Shown: positions 33,899-42,883, numbered from the stretch's first letter. The stretch is 64,000 nt of DNA from Luminiphilus sp. (GCA_029242325.1 JAQWUD010000051.1:1-64000), one strand, 5' to 3'. Made by a program: numbers and translations. Notes: generated by a model not told the origin, from the letters alone.

Positions 33899-35176
33899 AT
33901 GGCTGAATCATTCCTCTTCGATATTCCTCAGTGCATAGAGGGCTACCTACTTGTCCTTGACGATTTCATTGAACGCGAAATCAAGCCGCTCGAAACGCAG
34001 GATGACAATATACGATTCTTCGATCATCGCCGCGAACATGCGCGCACCGACTGGAACAACAACGGCCTACCAGAGGAAGAGTGGGAGGCGCTACTGATGG
34101 AGATGCGCAGACGCGCAGATACGGCGGGCCACTTTCGCTATGCCCTGCCAGAGGAATTTGGGGGGCAAGGCGGAAGCAATCTGGCCATGGCGAGAATCAG
34201 GGAGCACCTTGCCAGCAAAGGTCTTGGACTGCATAACGACCTGCAAAACGAAAGCTCGATTGTCGGCAATCTGATGACGCCTTTAATGCTGCGGGATTTC
34301 GGAACTGCTGAGCAACAGTCCCGATGGATGGAGCCCCTGTTACAAGGAGCACTCGGCTGGTGTTTCGGTTTAACTGAGGCCGCGCATGGCTCTGACGCAA
34401 CGTGGATGGAAACCAGAGCGGAGCGAACCCATCGCGATGGCATGGACGGCTGGATGATCACCGGCGAGAAGATGTGGACAACAGGCCTGCATAAAGCGAG
34501 CCACGTGCTGGTTTTTGCACGACATGCCGGTAAGGACGGCAGCTCGCAGGGTATTGGCTGCTTCGTCGTATCGACTGAAGCTTCGGGATTTGAGGTCGGA
34601 GATTACCTCTGGACCTTCAATATGCCTACAGACCATCCGCGCTGTGCCTTAACCGAAGTCTTTGTGCCCGACGAGGATGTGTTGGGTGATGTCGATCAGG
34701 GCCTCAAGGTGGCCATGCATTTCGTTCACGAGAGCCGGATTCGGCAGGCGGCCTCGTCGCTGGGTGCAGCGCAATACTGCCTGGACGAAACCTTCGCCTA
34801 CACAAAAGAGCGTGCCCCCTTTGGCAAACCATTGTCGGCCAATCAGGGGATTCAGTTTCCACTGGTGGAACTACAGACCGAAGCTGAGATGCTGAGGCTA
34901 CTGATCTATAAAACGGCGGCGCAGATGGACCGAATGGACAAAGTCGACGTAGCCAAAGAGCTCACTGATAAAGTTTCGATGTGTAACTACCGAGCCAATC
35001 GACTGGTTTGCAATGCGGCTGACACCGCCATGCAGTTCCACGGCGGCCTAGGTTACTCACGACACAAACCATTTGAGCACATTTACCGACACCACCGCCG
35101 CTACCGGATTACTGAGGGGGCTGAGGAAATTCAGCTGAGGAAAATCGCCGGCGTCCTTTACGGCTTTATCTCCTGA
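33899..35176 (+). CDS. Acyl-CoA dehydrogenase, LvaC/ACAD10-11-like
   Basis: 425 residues of the acyl-CoA dehydrogenase fold: an N-terminal helical domain, the middle beta-domain with 'WCFGLTEAAHGSDATWMETRAER' and 'ITGEKMWTTG', and a C-terminal FAD-binding helical domain with 'ERAPFGKPLSANQGIQF' and 'AMQFHGGLGYSR'. Glu406 in 'RITEGAEEIQ' is at the usual catalytic base position. In the ACAD10/11-LvaC group the enzyme processes a 4-phosphoacyl-CoA to the 3-hydroxyacyl-CoA. Context directly after the kinase and DUF6285 gene supports this; a plain acyl-CoA dehydrogenase is the alternative. About 75 bp separates it from DUF6285. Confidence 0.87.
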   Translation: MAESFLFDIPQCIEGYLLVLDDFIEREIKPLETQDDNIRFFDHRREHARTDWNNNGLPEEEWEALLMEMRRRADTAGHFRYALPEEFGGQGGSNLAMARIREHLASKGLGLHNDLQNESSIVGNLMTPLMLRDFGTAEQQSRWMEPLLQGALGWCFGLTEAAHGSDATWMETRAERTHRDGMDGWMITGEKMWTTGLHKASHVLVFARHAGKDGSSQGIGCFVVSTEASGFEVGDYLWTFNMPTDHPRCALTEVFVPDEDVLGDVDQGLKVAMHFVHESRIRQAASSLGAAQYCLDETFAYTKERAPFGKPLSANQGIQFPLVELQTEAEMLRLLIYKTAAQMDRMDKVDVAKELTDKVSMCNYRANRLVCNAADTAMQFHGGLGYSRHKPFEHIYRHHRRYRITEGAEEIQLRKIAGVLYGFIS

Positions 35177-35283
35177 TCCACCAAGAATAGAGCGCGGGGG
35201 CGCGGCGATAACCTGTGGTTCATCCTCGGCAACCCACTAGCCGAGAACACTCACACCTCAGCTTGAGGCATCGCACAACAGCT

Positions 35284-35834
35284 TTACCGAAACTGAGACG
35301 CCCTCAACATCTCAAGCTCTCTTTGCAGGGCACCCAGCAGCAGGTTTTCGTAATAGCCCGCCACCGCGTGATCAACGTAGGCGATTCGTGCAGATTTCAA
35401 GCCCGCCTCTGCAGCCCTGCGCATCCAGGGTCCCGCTTCGCATCGCCGTGACTCCCGAGACAACATCAAACCGTAAACGAACATAGCCTGAGTGTGTCCT
35501 GCTCTGGCAGATTGAGAGAGATAAGTCATGCCCTCGTCATAAGCGGTGTCGTACCGATCCGCGTGGTAAACCATGGCGCGCGCAAGTTGGTATTGCAGGC
35601 GGGCATTGTCAGGGTCTGCCGCCAGATGCGTCGGCAGGCGGCCATCGCTCGTAACGTATCAACCTCTGAAGAAGACACCCCAGGCCCAACCCGGTCTGGA
35701 TCCGACGGGTGTGCAACTTCCCAGTAGCATCCGGTAATCGCTTGTGCGGATAACTGCTGTACGGCGGTTGCTGAGAGCAAACACAGCAGAATAAACCCCC
35801 CGCATCGCGCTCGCTGCGACCCAGCACACGCCAT
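35284..35834 (-). pseudogene. Sel1/TPR-like secreted protein, apparent single-base frameshift
   Basis: Two overlapping minus-strand frames make one protein. The 5' frame (start 35834, just after the ABM gene stop) gives a signal peptide and 'CYWEVAHPSDPDRVGPGVSSSEV..LRAMAACRR'. The 3' frame gives 'LAADPDNARLQYQLARAM..', followed by Sel1-type helices to the stop. The switch lies near 35625-35637 and needs one extra base; the total of 551 bp is one short of a multiple of three. The protein would be about 183 residues, exported, with TPR/Sel1-type scaffold repeats. It is the last gene of the minus-strand operon. It could be a true mutation or a sequencing error. Confidence 0.75.
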
Positions 35835-35835
35835 G

Positions 35836-36123
35836 TCAGACTCCCGAGTCCTCGGTAACACGAATCACCGGTGGCGCCGCCAGCAAGTCAACCAATTGAT
35901 TCAGGACACCTGTCTCCGTTCGCCAATCGAGGTAGCGCTGATAATGTGCGGCACTATCCCAATATTCGATAAAGACGATAGCCTCACCATCACCTTCGAT
36001 GTACACGCGTAAGTCCTGACAACCATCAAACGCACGAGTATCTGGCAAGATGCTACTGAGAAAATTAAGTATGGGTTGGCAACCACCATCGCCGGGTTTG
36101 AGATCCACCAATACCATTGTCAT
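35836..36123 (-). CDS. ABM (antibiotic biosynthesis monooxygenase) domain protein
   Basis: 95 residues forming one dimeric alpha/beta-barrel domain: an N-terminal strand 'VLVDLKPG', 'LPDTRAFDGCQDLRVY', 'AIVFIEYWDSAAHYQRYLDWR'. ABM proteins act as cofactor-free monooxygenases on quinones or polyketides, or as small isomerase-like helpers. The start overlaps the aldehyde dehydrogenase stop (ATGA at 36120-36123), so it belongs to that operon and its role is probably in the same pathway. Confidence 0.82.
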   Translation of the reverse strand: MTMVLVDLKPGDGGCQPILNFLSSILPDTRAFDGCQDLRVYIEGDGEAIVFIEYWDSAAHYQRYLDWRTETGVLNQLVDLLAAPPVIRVTEDSGV

Positions 36124-37565
36124 TGCGACACCTCCCGTGCCTGATCAGAAAAAAGCTGGATTGCAGCAGGCTCAGCCGTCTGGATCAGTAGCGCCCGCTT
36201 GCGCAGAAATCGTGTGAGCCCAGCGGGCCCCATTCTCGAACCACCCATCCCCGAAGCACGGAAGCTGTTCTTTTCCACATCGTTCACGATGCCAGTAAGA
36301 GAGGCATCGTTAATGCTGATTGCTCCCACTTCCAGACGCTCCGCCACAGCCATGGCGGCCATCTCATCAGCAGAGAATACCGCGGCAGACAGTCCAAATG
36401 TCGAGTCATTGGCCAGGGTGATCGCCTGCTCGAGATCGCGGAACGTGATGATCGGAATGACCGGACCAAATGTCTCTTCCTGCATTATCAACATATCGTG
36501 AGTGACGCCACTGATCACTGTTGGGGGATACCAGATACCACCCGCCCGCACTGCCTCCCCTCCCAACAGGCAGGTCGCACCTCGCGCGAGGGCATCATCC
36601 ACCTGAGCCTGAATAGTGTCGACCTGGCGCTCGAAAATGAGCGGTGCGATGTCACCCGAGCCATTCTCGGAGCAGGTCAGGGTTAACTCCTTGAGCAGAG
36701 CCACCAACTCACCGGTAAAAGACTCGGACACGGCCTCGTGACAGTAGATTCGCTCCAAAGATTGGCACGCTTGCCCGGTCATACCGATCGCACTGCGGAT
36801 GATCGCTCTTGCCGCAAACGATAAATCTGCGTCTCGCAAAATCACCGCCGGGTCCTTACCGCCCAGTTCGAGAAAGGCCGGTATGAAACATGCTGCCGCC
36901 TGCTGGCTAACCTGCCTTCCCGTCCGCACGCTGCCTGTAAAACAGACAGCATCAACCTCATCGATCATCGCCCTCCCAGTGTCTGGACCCCCAGTGACGA
37001 TATGGATCACCGCAGCGAGTTCCGGGACGCGATCCAATGCGCGTTGCAGGGGCACAATGAATCGGGGCGTCACCTCAGAAGGTTTCAGTATTACCGCGCA
37101 ACCCGCCGATAGCGCGGCGATGCTGTCAATCATTGCGAGCAACAAAGGGACATTCCACGGGCTGATCACAGCGACCACGCTGTAGGGGATCAATCTGTGC
37201 TGGTAATGAACTGTCGGAACCTGCCCTGACTGTCCACTGCAAGCGGCGTCGGAAAGAATCGGCCCGGCCCGCTCAGCCCACATTCGAATGAGCTCTATCG
37301 ACTTAATCGCTTCAAACTGCGCGAAGGTGGTGCGACCGGTGTCAATTGCCAAGGCATCACCAATGGCGCCGACTTCGGCCATCATTTCATCGGCAAAACG
37401 ACGCAAGCAGTCCGCTCTCTCCTCTGCACCACGAGCTTGCCATTGAACTTGTTCGTCCCGGAGTGACCTCACAATATGTTGGATATCCCCGGCAGAGGTA
37501 ACCGAAATCTCGTAATCCCACTCACCGGTTCGAGGGTTGCGAACCGACAACTTTCCCGCGGTCAT
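36120..37565 (-). CDS. Aldehyde dehydrogenase
   Basis: 481 residues from the ATG one base after the HMG-CoA-lyase-like stop; the longer frame upstream runs inside that gene. Catalytic Cys is in 'GMTGQACQSLERIY' and Glu in 'FLELGGKDPAVIL'; 'ISPWNVPLLLAM' and 'AVILKPSEVTP' line the NAD site. It fits the general ALDH class (succinate-semialdehyde/benzaldehyde-like). It is third in an operon of MDR reductase, lyase, ALDH, ABM and Sel1 genes. Substrate unknown; an aldehyde formed in the same pathway is implied. Confidence 0.9.
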   Translation of the reverse strand: MTAGKLSVRNPRTGEWDYEISVTSAGDIQHIVRSLRDEQVQWQARGAEERADCLRRFADEMMAEVGAIGDALAIDTGRTTFAQFEAIKSIELIRMWAERAGPILSDAACSGQSGQVPTVHYQHRLIPYSVVAVISPWNVPLLLAMIDSIAALSAGCAVILKPSEVTPRFIVPLQRALDRVPELAAVIHIVTGGPDTGRAMIDEVDAVCFTGSVRTGRQVSQQAAACFIPAFLELGGKDPAVILRDADLSFAARAIIRSAIGMTGQACQSLERIYCHEAVSESFTGELVALLKELTLTCSENGSGDIAPLIFERQVDTIQAQVDDALARGATCLLGGEAVRAGGIWYPPTVISGVTHDMLIMQEETFGPVIPIITFRDLEQAITLANDSTFGLSAAVFSADEMAAMAVAERLEVGAISINDASLTGIVNDVEKNSFRASGMGGSRMGPAGLTRFLRKRALLIQTAEPAAIQLFSDQAREVSQ

Positions 37566-37566
37566 C

Positions 37567-38508
37567 TCAGCTCGCTTCCTTGAATGTCGTTCCGTGAAAA
37601 TGCTTCGGTAAGCCGGCCGCAGCGGTAAAACCAAACCATTCCTCAGTAGGAAGCAATTGCGCCACCTCATGGCGAGCCCGGAGCAGTGCGGGTAAATCAA
37701 TTCCTGTTGAGTAACCCATCGAGTCGAGCATAAACACAAGATCTTCGGTCACGATATTACCGCTGGCCCCCGGTGCGAATGGGCATCCACCCAATCCGCC
37801 AAGAGAACTGTCGAGCGTGGTAATGCCCAGCTCAACAGCGCGCAGCGCATTAGCGAGGCCCTGGCCTCGCGTGTTATGCAGATGCACCCCCGTCAACCGA
37901 GGCTCACCACAGCGGCGCCAAATACCGGTGACCAATCGCTCAAGCTGGGCAGGGTTACCCATACCCGTCGTATCTGAAAGGCCCACTTCGGCGACACCCA
38001 AATCAAGCACTCTCGCTGCCATATCAATGACAAAAGCTTCCTCTACAGCTCCTTCAATCGTGCAGCCAAAAGCCGTGGACAAACCGACTTCAAAGTCGGG
38101 GCGGGCCGCTCCTGGGACCTGGTCCACCAGCGCCTGGCAGGCAGCAATTTCCTCGAGCATTTGGGGGTGGTTGCGGCGAACATTTTTGAGACTGTGGGTT
38201 TCGCTTAGAGAGAGTGGAATCGAAATTTTATGGGCGCCTGCTTCGAGTGCCGCCTCACAGCCTCTGGCGTTAGGTACTAAAACAGCGATCACTAATTCCT
38301 TATGGCAACGCGCACCCTCTACGACGGCCGCAGTATCAGCCATCTGCGGTAAAAGTTTTGCAGAGACAAATGAACCGACTTCGATCTCGCGCACGCCAGC
38401 GACATACTCAGCGTCGATCCAGGCCAGCTTTCCCTCGGTAGACAAGATGCTCGCAACGCTCTGCAGACCGTCGCGCGGACCCACTTCGCTAATAGTGATG
38501 TGCTTCAT
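37567..38508 (-). CDS. HMG-CoA lyase family enzyme
   Basis: 313 residues of the HMGL-like TIM-barrel family. The N-terminus is 'ISEVGPRDGLQS', with 'GLSTAFGCTIEG', 'GLSDTTGMGNP', the metal-binding 'HLHNTRGQGLAN' and the Cys-containing flexible loop 'GGLGGCPFAPGASGN'. AAGGAA lies upstream of the start. The canonical reaction is cleavage of 3-hydroxy-3-methylglutaryl-CoA to acetoacetate and acetyl-CoA. With a class III CoA-transferase and LeuCD-like hydro-lyase nearby, a related tertiary 3-hydroxyacyl-CoA is also plausible. Whether this is the leucine enzyme or a pathway-specific paralogue cannot be settled here. Confidence 0.88.
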   Translation of the reverse strand: MKHITISEVGPRDGLQSVASILSTEGKLAWIDAEYVAGVREIEVGSFVSAKLLPQMADTAAVVEGARCHKELVIAVLVPNARGCEAALEAGAHKISIPLSLSETHSLKNVRRNHPQMLEEIAACQALVDQVPGAARPDFEVGLSTAFGCTIEGAVEEAFVIDMAARVLDLGVAEVGLSDTTGMGNPAQLERLVTGIWRRCGEPRLTGVHLHNTRGQGLANALRAVELGITTLDSSLGGLGGCPFAPGASGNIVTEDLVFMLDSMGYSTGIDLPALLRARHEVAQLLPTEEWFGFTAAAGLPKHFHGTTFKEAS

Positions 38509-38529
38509 AGTGGTTCCTTTAGTCGTTCA

Positions 38530-39525
38530 CTACTGTTCTAAGCTGATGACCACTTTGCCAGTGTTTTGCCCCCGCATAAGCTGGCAAAAAGCGTCTGGCG
38601 CGGCAGCTAGCCCCTCATGGATTTCCTCATTGGCAATGAGCTCACCCGCTTCAACCAGCGGCACAAATTCCGACTCGAACTGATCGCGCAGTGGCTCATA
38701 GTCGTAAACGACCAAGCCGCTCACGATCGCGCGTTTGGTGATCCATAGACCGGGATGGGGACCAGTAGTCTTGTGGTCACCGTTGTAATCCTTGATCAAA
38801 CCACACAGCACCACGCGGCCACCGATTGCGAGCTGCTGCGCGACGGTCGTCAAGGTCGGATCTCCCACGAGATCAAAATAGACGGAGACCCCCTTTGGTG
38901 CCACGCGTGCCAAGGCCTCCGACAGATCCTGGTCTACGCGATCAATACAGTGGGCATAGCCGAGCATCTCCAGGGCGATACGTTGTTTCTCTGCCCCGCT
39001 GGTGATGGCAATGGTAGTGGCACCGGCTCGGCGGGCAAGCTGCGCTGCCATAGCACCGACGCCTCCCACAGCCGCGGGGATGACCACCACGTCACCCTGT
39101 CGCACCTTGGCCTGTTGGACCATGCCCGCCCAGGCAGTCAGTCCAGGCATGCCGAGGATTGATAACGATAGTGACGGTCGACTCAACCCCGACGGCACGC
39201 GCGACAAGGCGGCGGGATCATGATCACTAAACTGCTGCCAGCCGCCCTGGCATCGCACCAGCGTACCGGACGGCCAGTCGGGGGCGTCGCTCTCCGTGAC
39301 GCGCGCCACCACCTCACCCGGCACCACGTCACCCGGATCCACACCATGCCCCATATGGTTACCGGCAATCACAGAGCGCATGTAGGGATCCAATGAAAGA
39401 TAGAGGGTCTGGCAGCGGATGGCGCCCTGCGCAAGTTCCGGGAGGGGCAGAGTTTCCAGTGCAAAATCATCGGCATTGGGGAGGCCTTGGGGCCGTTGAG
39501 CTAATATGACAGCTGTGTTGTCCAA
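38530..39525 (-). CDS. MDR-family NADP-dependent oxidoreductase
   Basis: 331 residues of the zinc-free medium-chain reductases (leukotriene B4 12-hydroxydehydrogenase/CurA type). The start region has 'SLDPYMRSVI', the nucleotide site is 'VVIPAAVGGVGAMAAQLARR', and 'YFDLVGDPTLTTV' follows. These reduce alpha,beta-unsaturated ketones or enones with NADPH. First gene of the minus-strand operon. The promoter region shares the 16-bp motif described at 39562. A related reductase is at the right end of the window. Confidence 0.88.
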   Translation of the reverse strand: MDNTAVILAQRPQGLPNADDFALETLPLPELAQGAIRCQTLYLSLDPYMRSVIAGNHMGHGVDPGDVVPGEVVARVTESDAPDWPSGTLVRCQGGWQQFSDHDPAALSRVPSGLSRPSLSLSILGMPGLTAWAGMVQQAKVRQGDVVVIPAAVGGVGAMAAQLARRAGATTIAITSGAEKQRIALEMLGYAHCIDRVDQDLSEALARVAPKGVSVYFDLVGDPTLTTVAQQLAIGGRVVLCGLIKDYNGDHKTTGPHPGLWITKRAIVSGLVVYDYEPLRDQFESEFVPLVEAGELIANEEIHEGLAAAPDAFCQLMRGQNTGKVVISLEQ

Positions 39526-39561
39526 TTATTTCTTCACCCTTGGGCTTTGCGGCCCTAAACA

Positions 39562-39577
39562 GCTTAATGATATAACA
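39562..39577. promoter_or_regulatory. Candidate GntR operator, 16 bp identical to the regulator's own promoter site
   Basis: GCTTAATGATATAACA lies in the 77-bp divergent gap between the MDR and CoA-transferase genes. The same 16 bases occur at 50173-50188 upstream of the GntR gene, in the same orientation relative to the minus-strand gene. On the minus strand it reads TGTTATATCATTAAGC, which could also contain an extended -10 (TGT-TATATC). Confidence 0.65.
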
Positions 39578-39602
39578 TCATAACAAATCATCCAGAGAGA
39601 TC

Positions 39603-40820
39603 ATGATGACGGATGCCCGGGGGGCAGAGGGGCAAGCGGCACCTCTGCAGGGAATAAAAGTAGTCGAATTTACCCACATGGTGATGGGGCCCACCGCAGG
39701 CGTCATCCTCGGAGATTTGGGCGCCGATGTGATTAAAGTCGAACCGCTCAAAGGAGACAACACCCGCCGATTGAAAGGCTCCGGGGCCGGCTACTTCCCG
39801 ATGTACAACCGCAATAAGCGTTCGATCGCATTAGATCTCAAGCACCCGAAAGGACGTGAAGTTGCACTGGAACTCATCGCGTCTGCCGATATCGTGCTCG
39901 AGAACTTCCGCACCGGAACCATGGCCAACCTCGGACTCGACTACGACTCGCTGAAAGCAGCGCAGCCAAGACTCATCTACTGCTCACTGAAAGGATTCCT
40001 ATCAGGCCCCTACGAAAACCGAGTTGCGTTGGACGAGGTGACCCAAATGATGGGTGGCCTAGCCTACATGACGGGGCTCCCAGAGCGCCCTCTGCGCGCC
40101 GGCTCCTCGGTAATAGACATCACTGGAGGCATGTTTGGTGTCATCGCAATACTTTCTGCGCTACACCAACGCGCAGCAACGGGTGAAGGAAGCCATGTCA
40201 CCAGTGCACTGTTTGAAACAACGGCGTTTTTAGTAGGGCAGCACATGGCCCAACAGGCGGTCAGCGGTGAGACTCCGCCTCCCATGTCGGTGCGCCAATC
40301 AGCCTGGGCAATATACGATATTTTTGATCTCGACTCAGGCGAGCGCGTATTTGTCGGCATCGTCAGCGACACACTGTGGCAACGATTCTGCGAAGAATTT
40401 AGCCTCGATGAATGGGCCGCAAACGCCACCTTAGCCAGCAATGCAGGCAGGGTGGCGGCGAGAGCCGAATTGCTTCTGGCTATCCGCGCCCTCTTCGCCC
40501 CCTTAGCGCTGGAGGCACTGAGTGAACGCCTTGATCGTGCTGGACTTCCTTTCTCACCCATCAATACCCCGGGAGACTTATTTGACGACCCTCATCTGAC
40601 GGCCTCGGGCGGCTTGTTACCGATCCATCTCACCGACGGCGACAATGCGGGTCAAGCCACTACCTTGCCGCGCCTGCCAATCGAGTTTGGGCATACCAAA
40701 CCCCCCTTACACAGAGACCTCCCAAAGACGGGCGCCCACAATCACGAAGTGCTGTCTGAGCTGGGTTTTGATCAAGAGGTGATCGCCACGATGGTCAAAG
40801 ACCGCGTCTTGAGTGGCTAG
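39603..40820 (+). CDS. Class III CoA-transferase (CaiB/BaiF)
   Basis: 405 residues. The N-terminal 'GIKVVEFTHMVMGPTAGVILGDLGADVIKVE' is the family signature, and catalytic Asp144 is in 'ALDEVTQMMGG'. It transfers CoA between acids through a glutamyl/aspartyl thioester; it activates a carboxylic acid at low energy cost. A start with AGAGAGATC upstream lies close to the shared operator. It is divergent from the MDR/lyase operon and convergent with the LeuD-like gene (adjacent stops). Together these suggest activation of a hydroxy- or dicarboxylic acid before lyase cleavage. Donor and acceptor unknown. Confidence 0.9.
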   Translation: MMTDARGAEGQAAPLQGIKVVEFTHMVMGPTAGVILGDLGADVIKVEPLKGDNTRRLKGSGAGYFPMYNRNKRSIALDLKHPKGREVALELIASADIVLENFRTGTMANLGLDYDSLKAAQPRLIYCSLKGFLSGPYENRVALDEVTQMMGGLAYMTGLPERPLRAGSSVIDITGGMFGVIAILSALHQRAATGEGSHVTSALFETTAFLVGQHMAQQAVSGETPPPMSVRQSAWAIYDIFDLDSGERVFVGIVSDTLWQRFCEEFSLDEWAANATLASNAGRVAARAELLLAIRALFAPLALEALSERLDRAGLPFSPINTPGDLFDDPHLTASGGLLPIHLTDGDNAGQATTLPRLPIEFGHTKPPLHRDLPKTGAHNHEVLSELGFDQEVIATMVKDRVLSG

Positions 40821-41450
40821 TCAGTCAGCCAAATAGACCCACGGCCGCGATACGCGATCGCGCGCTTCAAACGCAGCAATCCCCTCGAAGTACTTTTCAG
40901 TGAGTCCGATTTCATCGAGTCCCTGAAGTAACATTTCGCGCGCACTAGGGTTTACTGTGAACGTGTCTTGCGCAGACGTTGCATCACTGTGTAAGACGCA
41001 AGTCTCGAGATCAATGTGCAATCGGTTATTTTGCGGGTCAATCTGGACCCATGCGGCCAGCTCATCGATACGCTTACGTGGCAGTTCTACCGGCAACAGT
41101 CCGTTGCGTAAGGCGTTGTTCTGAAAGATCGTGGCGAAAGACGGCGCGAGCACAGCACGAAACCCACTTTCCATCAGCGCCCAGACGGCATGCTCCCGCG
41201 AGGATCCACAGCCAAAATTTCCTCCCGCAATTAAAATCGACGCCCCCGAAAACGCGGGCGTATTGAGCAAGAAATCGGTATCTGGAACGCGTGCATCCGG
41301 GTCGGTGTAACGCCACGGGGCGAACAGCCCGGCGGCCAATCCTGAGCGGGAAACCGTCCGCATTTCTCGCGAGGGAATAATCGTATCCGTATCGATATTG
41401 TCGCGCAGCAGTGGTGCTGCAATGCCTTGATGATGCCTAAAGGGAGTCAC
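40821..41450 (-). CDS. LeuD-like small subunit of an aconitase-family hydro-lyase
   Basis: 209 residues. The swivelling-domain signature 'GGNFGCGSSREHAVWAL' and 'LRNGLLPVELP' match the small subunit of 3-isopropylmalate dehydratase and its relatives (homoaconitase, dimethylmaleate hydratase, citraconase). The start overlaps the large-subunit stop (ATGA at 41447-41450). The subunit completes the active site for stereospecific hydration/dehydration of a 2- or 3-alkylmalate. No leuA or leuB is nearby, so a catabolic paralogue is more likely than leucine synthesis. Confidence 0.9.
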   Translation of the reverse strand: MTPFRHHQGIAAPLLRDNIDTDTIIPSREMRTVSRSGLAAGLFAPWRYTDPDARVPDTDFLLNTPAFSGASILIAGGNFGCGSSREHAVWALMESGFRAVLAPSFATIFQNNALRNGLLPVELPRKRIDELAAWVQIDPQNNRLHIDLETCVLHSDATSAQDTFTVNPSAREMLLQGLDEIGLTEKYFEGIAAFEARDRVSRPWVYLAD

Positions 41451-42883
41451 GCCGCCGTCTCTACCATTGGAGCATCTGCAACTAGATAACCAGCACAGGC
41501 ACTGGAAACCACAGTGACTGGACTAGCGAGGTGGGTGCGAACACCCAAGCCCTGCCGGCCCTCGAAATTACGATTGGTCGTGGAGGCGACCCGCACGCCC
41601 TTGCCGAAACTCTCACCACCTGCAAAAAAGCACATGGAACAGCCAGGCTCTCGCCACTCAAAGCCAGCGCTGCGAAAAATCTCGTCGAGGCCTTCCGCTT
41701 CAGCCGCCCGTTTCACCTGCCCACTACCTGGAACGCAGAGCGCCGCTACGCCTTTAGCCACCCGATGACCAGTACGCCTCAGGTAATCTGCTGCCAAGCG
41801 CAAATCCGACAACCGGCTGTTGGTACAGGAACCGATGAAAACAGCATCCAGCGGGTAGTCTGACAACCGACTGCCGCCACTCACTCCCATGTAATCCTGC
41901 GCTCGCTGCCAGGCTGAAGCCGATGCTTCGTCGGGGGCGCCGGCAATCCGGGGCACGACGCCATCCCAATCGATACAATGTTGTGGACTGGTTCCCCAGC
42001 TGATTTGCGGCTGTAAACCGTCAATACTCAAGTTGCGCTCATAGTCGAAGGTCGCGCTCGGATCAGTCCGCAACCGACGCCAGTGCTCAACCGCAGATTC
42101 CCATGCGGCACCTTCCGGCGCAAAGCGACGACCCTGACAGTATTCCGCGACTTTTTCATCCGGCGCGATCAGACCGGTAAAGGCTGATAGCTCTGTGGAC
42201 ATATTGCAAAGCGTCAGGCGGGACTCAACCGACAAATCAGAGATCGCCGATCCCGAGAACTCGATCGCACAGCCAGCTCCGCCCGCTGCTGAAAGCTCGC
42301 GGATCGCAAAAAGGATCAGATCCTTGGCAGTGCTGTGACTCGGCAATGCTCCCGTGAAAGTCACTCGCATGCTTTGAGGACGATTCACGCGCAGAGTGCT
42401 AGTCGCCAGAGCATGCTCCGCCTCAGTCGAACCGACACCCCACGCCAACGCACCCAGACCACCCAGCGTGCAGGTATGGCTGTCGGGACAGACTAAAGAC
42501 ATTCCGGGCAACACAATTCCCAGTTCAGGTGAAATCACATGGACAATCCCCTGATCAGGATCTTGAACATCAAATAGCTGAATGCCGGTATCCTGAGCGG
42601 CACCCCGCGTCGCAACAATGAAGTCACGACCACTCGGCATCTGCGTATCATCTCCACGCCCTGGCAAAGTATCTACGATGTGATCCATGGTGCAGAAGGT
42701 ATGCTCGCGCCGTCGCACCCCCCGATTGCCCTCAATCAGACTGTTGAGCGCAACACTGCCGGTACGTTCATGCAGAAAAATACGATCCACGTACAGCAAA
42801 GACTGACCCTCGGCAAGGATCTGCACCTCGTGCAACTGCCAAAGCTTGTCAAATAGTGTTTGGCCCACAGTAAAAGTCGCCAT
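41447..42883 (-). CDS. LeuC-like large subunit of an aconitase-family hydro-lyase
   Basis: 478 residues. The 4Fe-4S ligands are Cys in 'FIGSCTNSR' and the pair in 'EPGCSMC'; 'CPDSHTCTLGGLGALAWGVG' and 'STTNRNFEGRQG' are standard LeuC features. It forms a heterodimer with the coupled LeuD-like subunit. The canonical reaction is isomerisation of 2- to 3-isopropylmalate; relatives hydrate citraconate, dimethylmaleate or similar. Its surroundings (CoA-transferase, HMG-CoA-lyase-like enzyme, VOC proteins, GntR) point to a substituted malate in catabolism. Confidence 0.9.
   Translation of the reverse strand: MATFTVGQTLFDKLWQLHEVQILAEGQSLLYVDRIFLHERTGSVALNSLIEGNRGVRRREHTFCTMDHIVDTLPGRGDDTQMPSGRDFIVATRGAAQDTGIQLFDVQDPDQGIVHVISPELGIVLPGMSLVCPDSHTCTLGGLGALAWGVGSTEAEHALATSTLRVNRPQSMRVTFTGALPSHSTAKDLILFAIRELSAAGGAGCAIEFSGSAISDLSVESRLTLCNMSTELSAFTGLIAPDEKVAEYCQGRRFAPEGAAWESAVEHWRRLRTDPSATFDYERNLSIDGLQPQISWGTSPQHCIDWDGVVPRIAGAPDEASASAWQRAQDYMGVSGGSRLSDYPLDAVFIGSCTNSRLSDLRLAADYLRRTGHRVAKGVAALCVPGSGQVKRAAEAEGLDEIFRSAGFEWREPGCSMCFFAGGESFGKGVRVASTTNRNFEGRQGLGVRTHLASPVTVVSSACAGYLVADAPMVETAA

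Noticed and set aside
35526-35861. Independent 111-residue gene
   Set aside because: Its C-terminal third is out of frame with the Sel1 continuation; better explained as the 5' part of one frameshifted gene.
37817-38683. 288-residue plus-strand open frame over the HMG-CoA-lyase-like gene
   Set aside because: Ser/Arg-rich translation without motifs; antisense to a gene with full family signatures.
40821-42883. Assignment of the LeuC/LeuD pair to leucine biosynthesis
   Set aside because: No leuA or leuB nearby and surroundings are catabolic; the symbols were therefore left blank, though it cannot be excluded.
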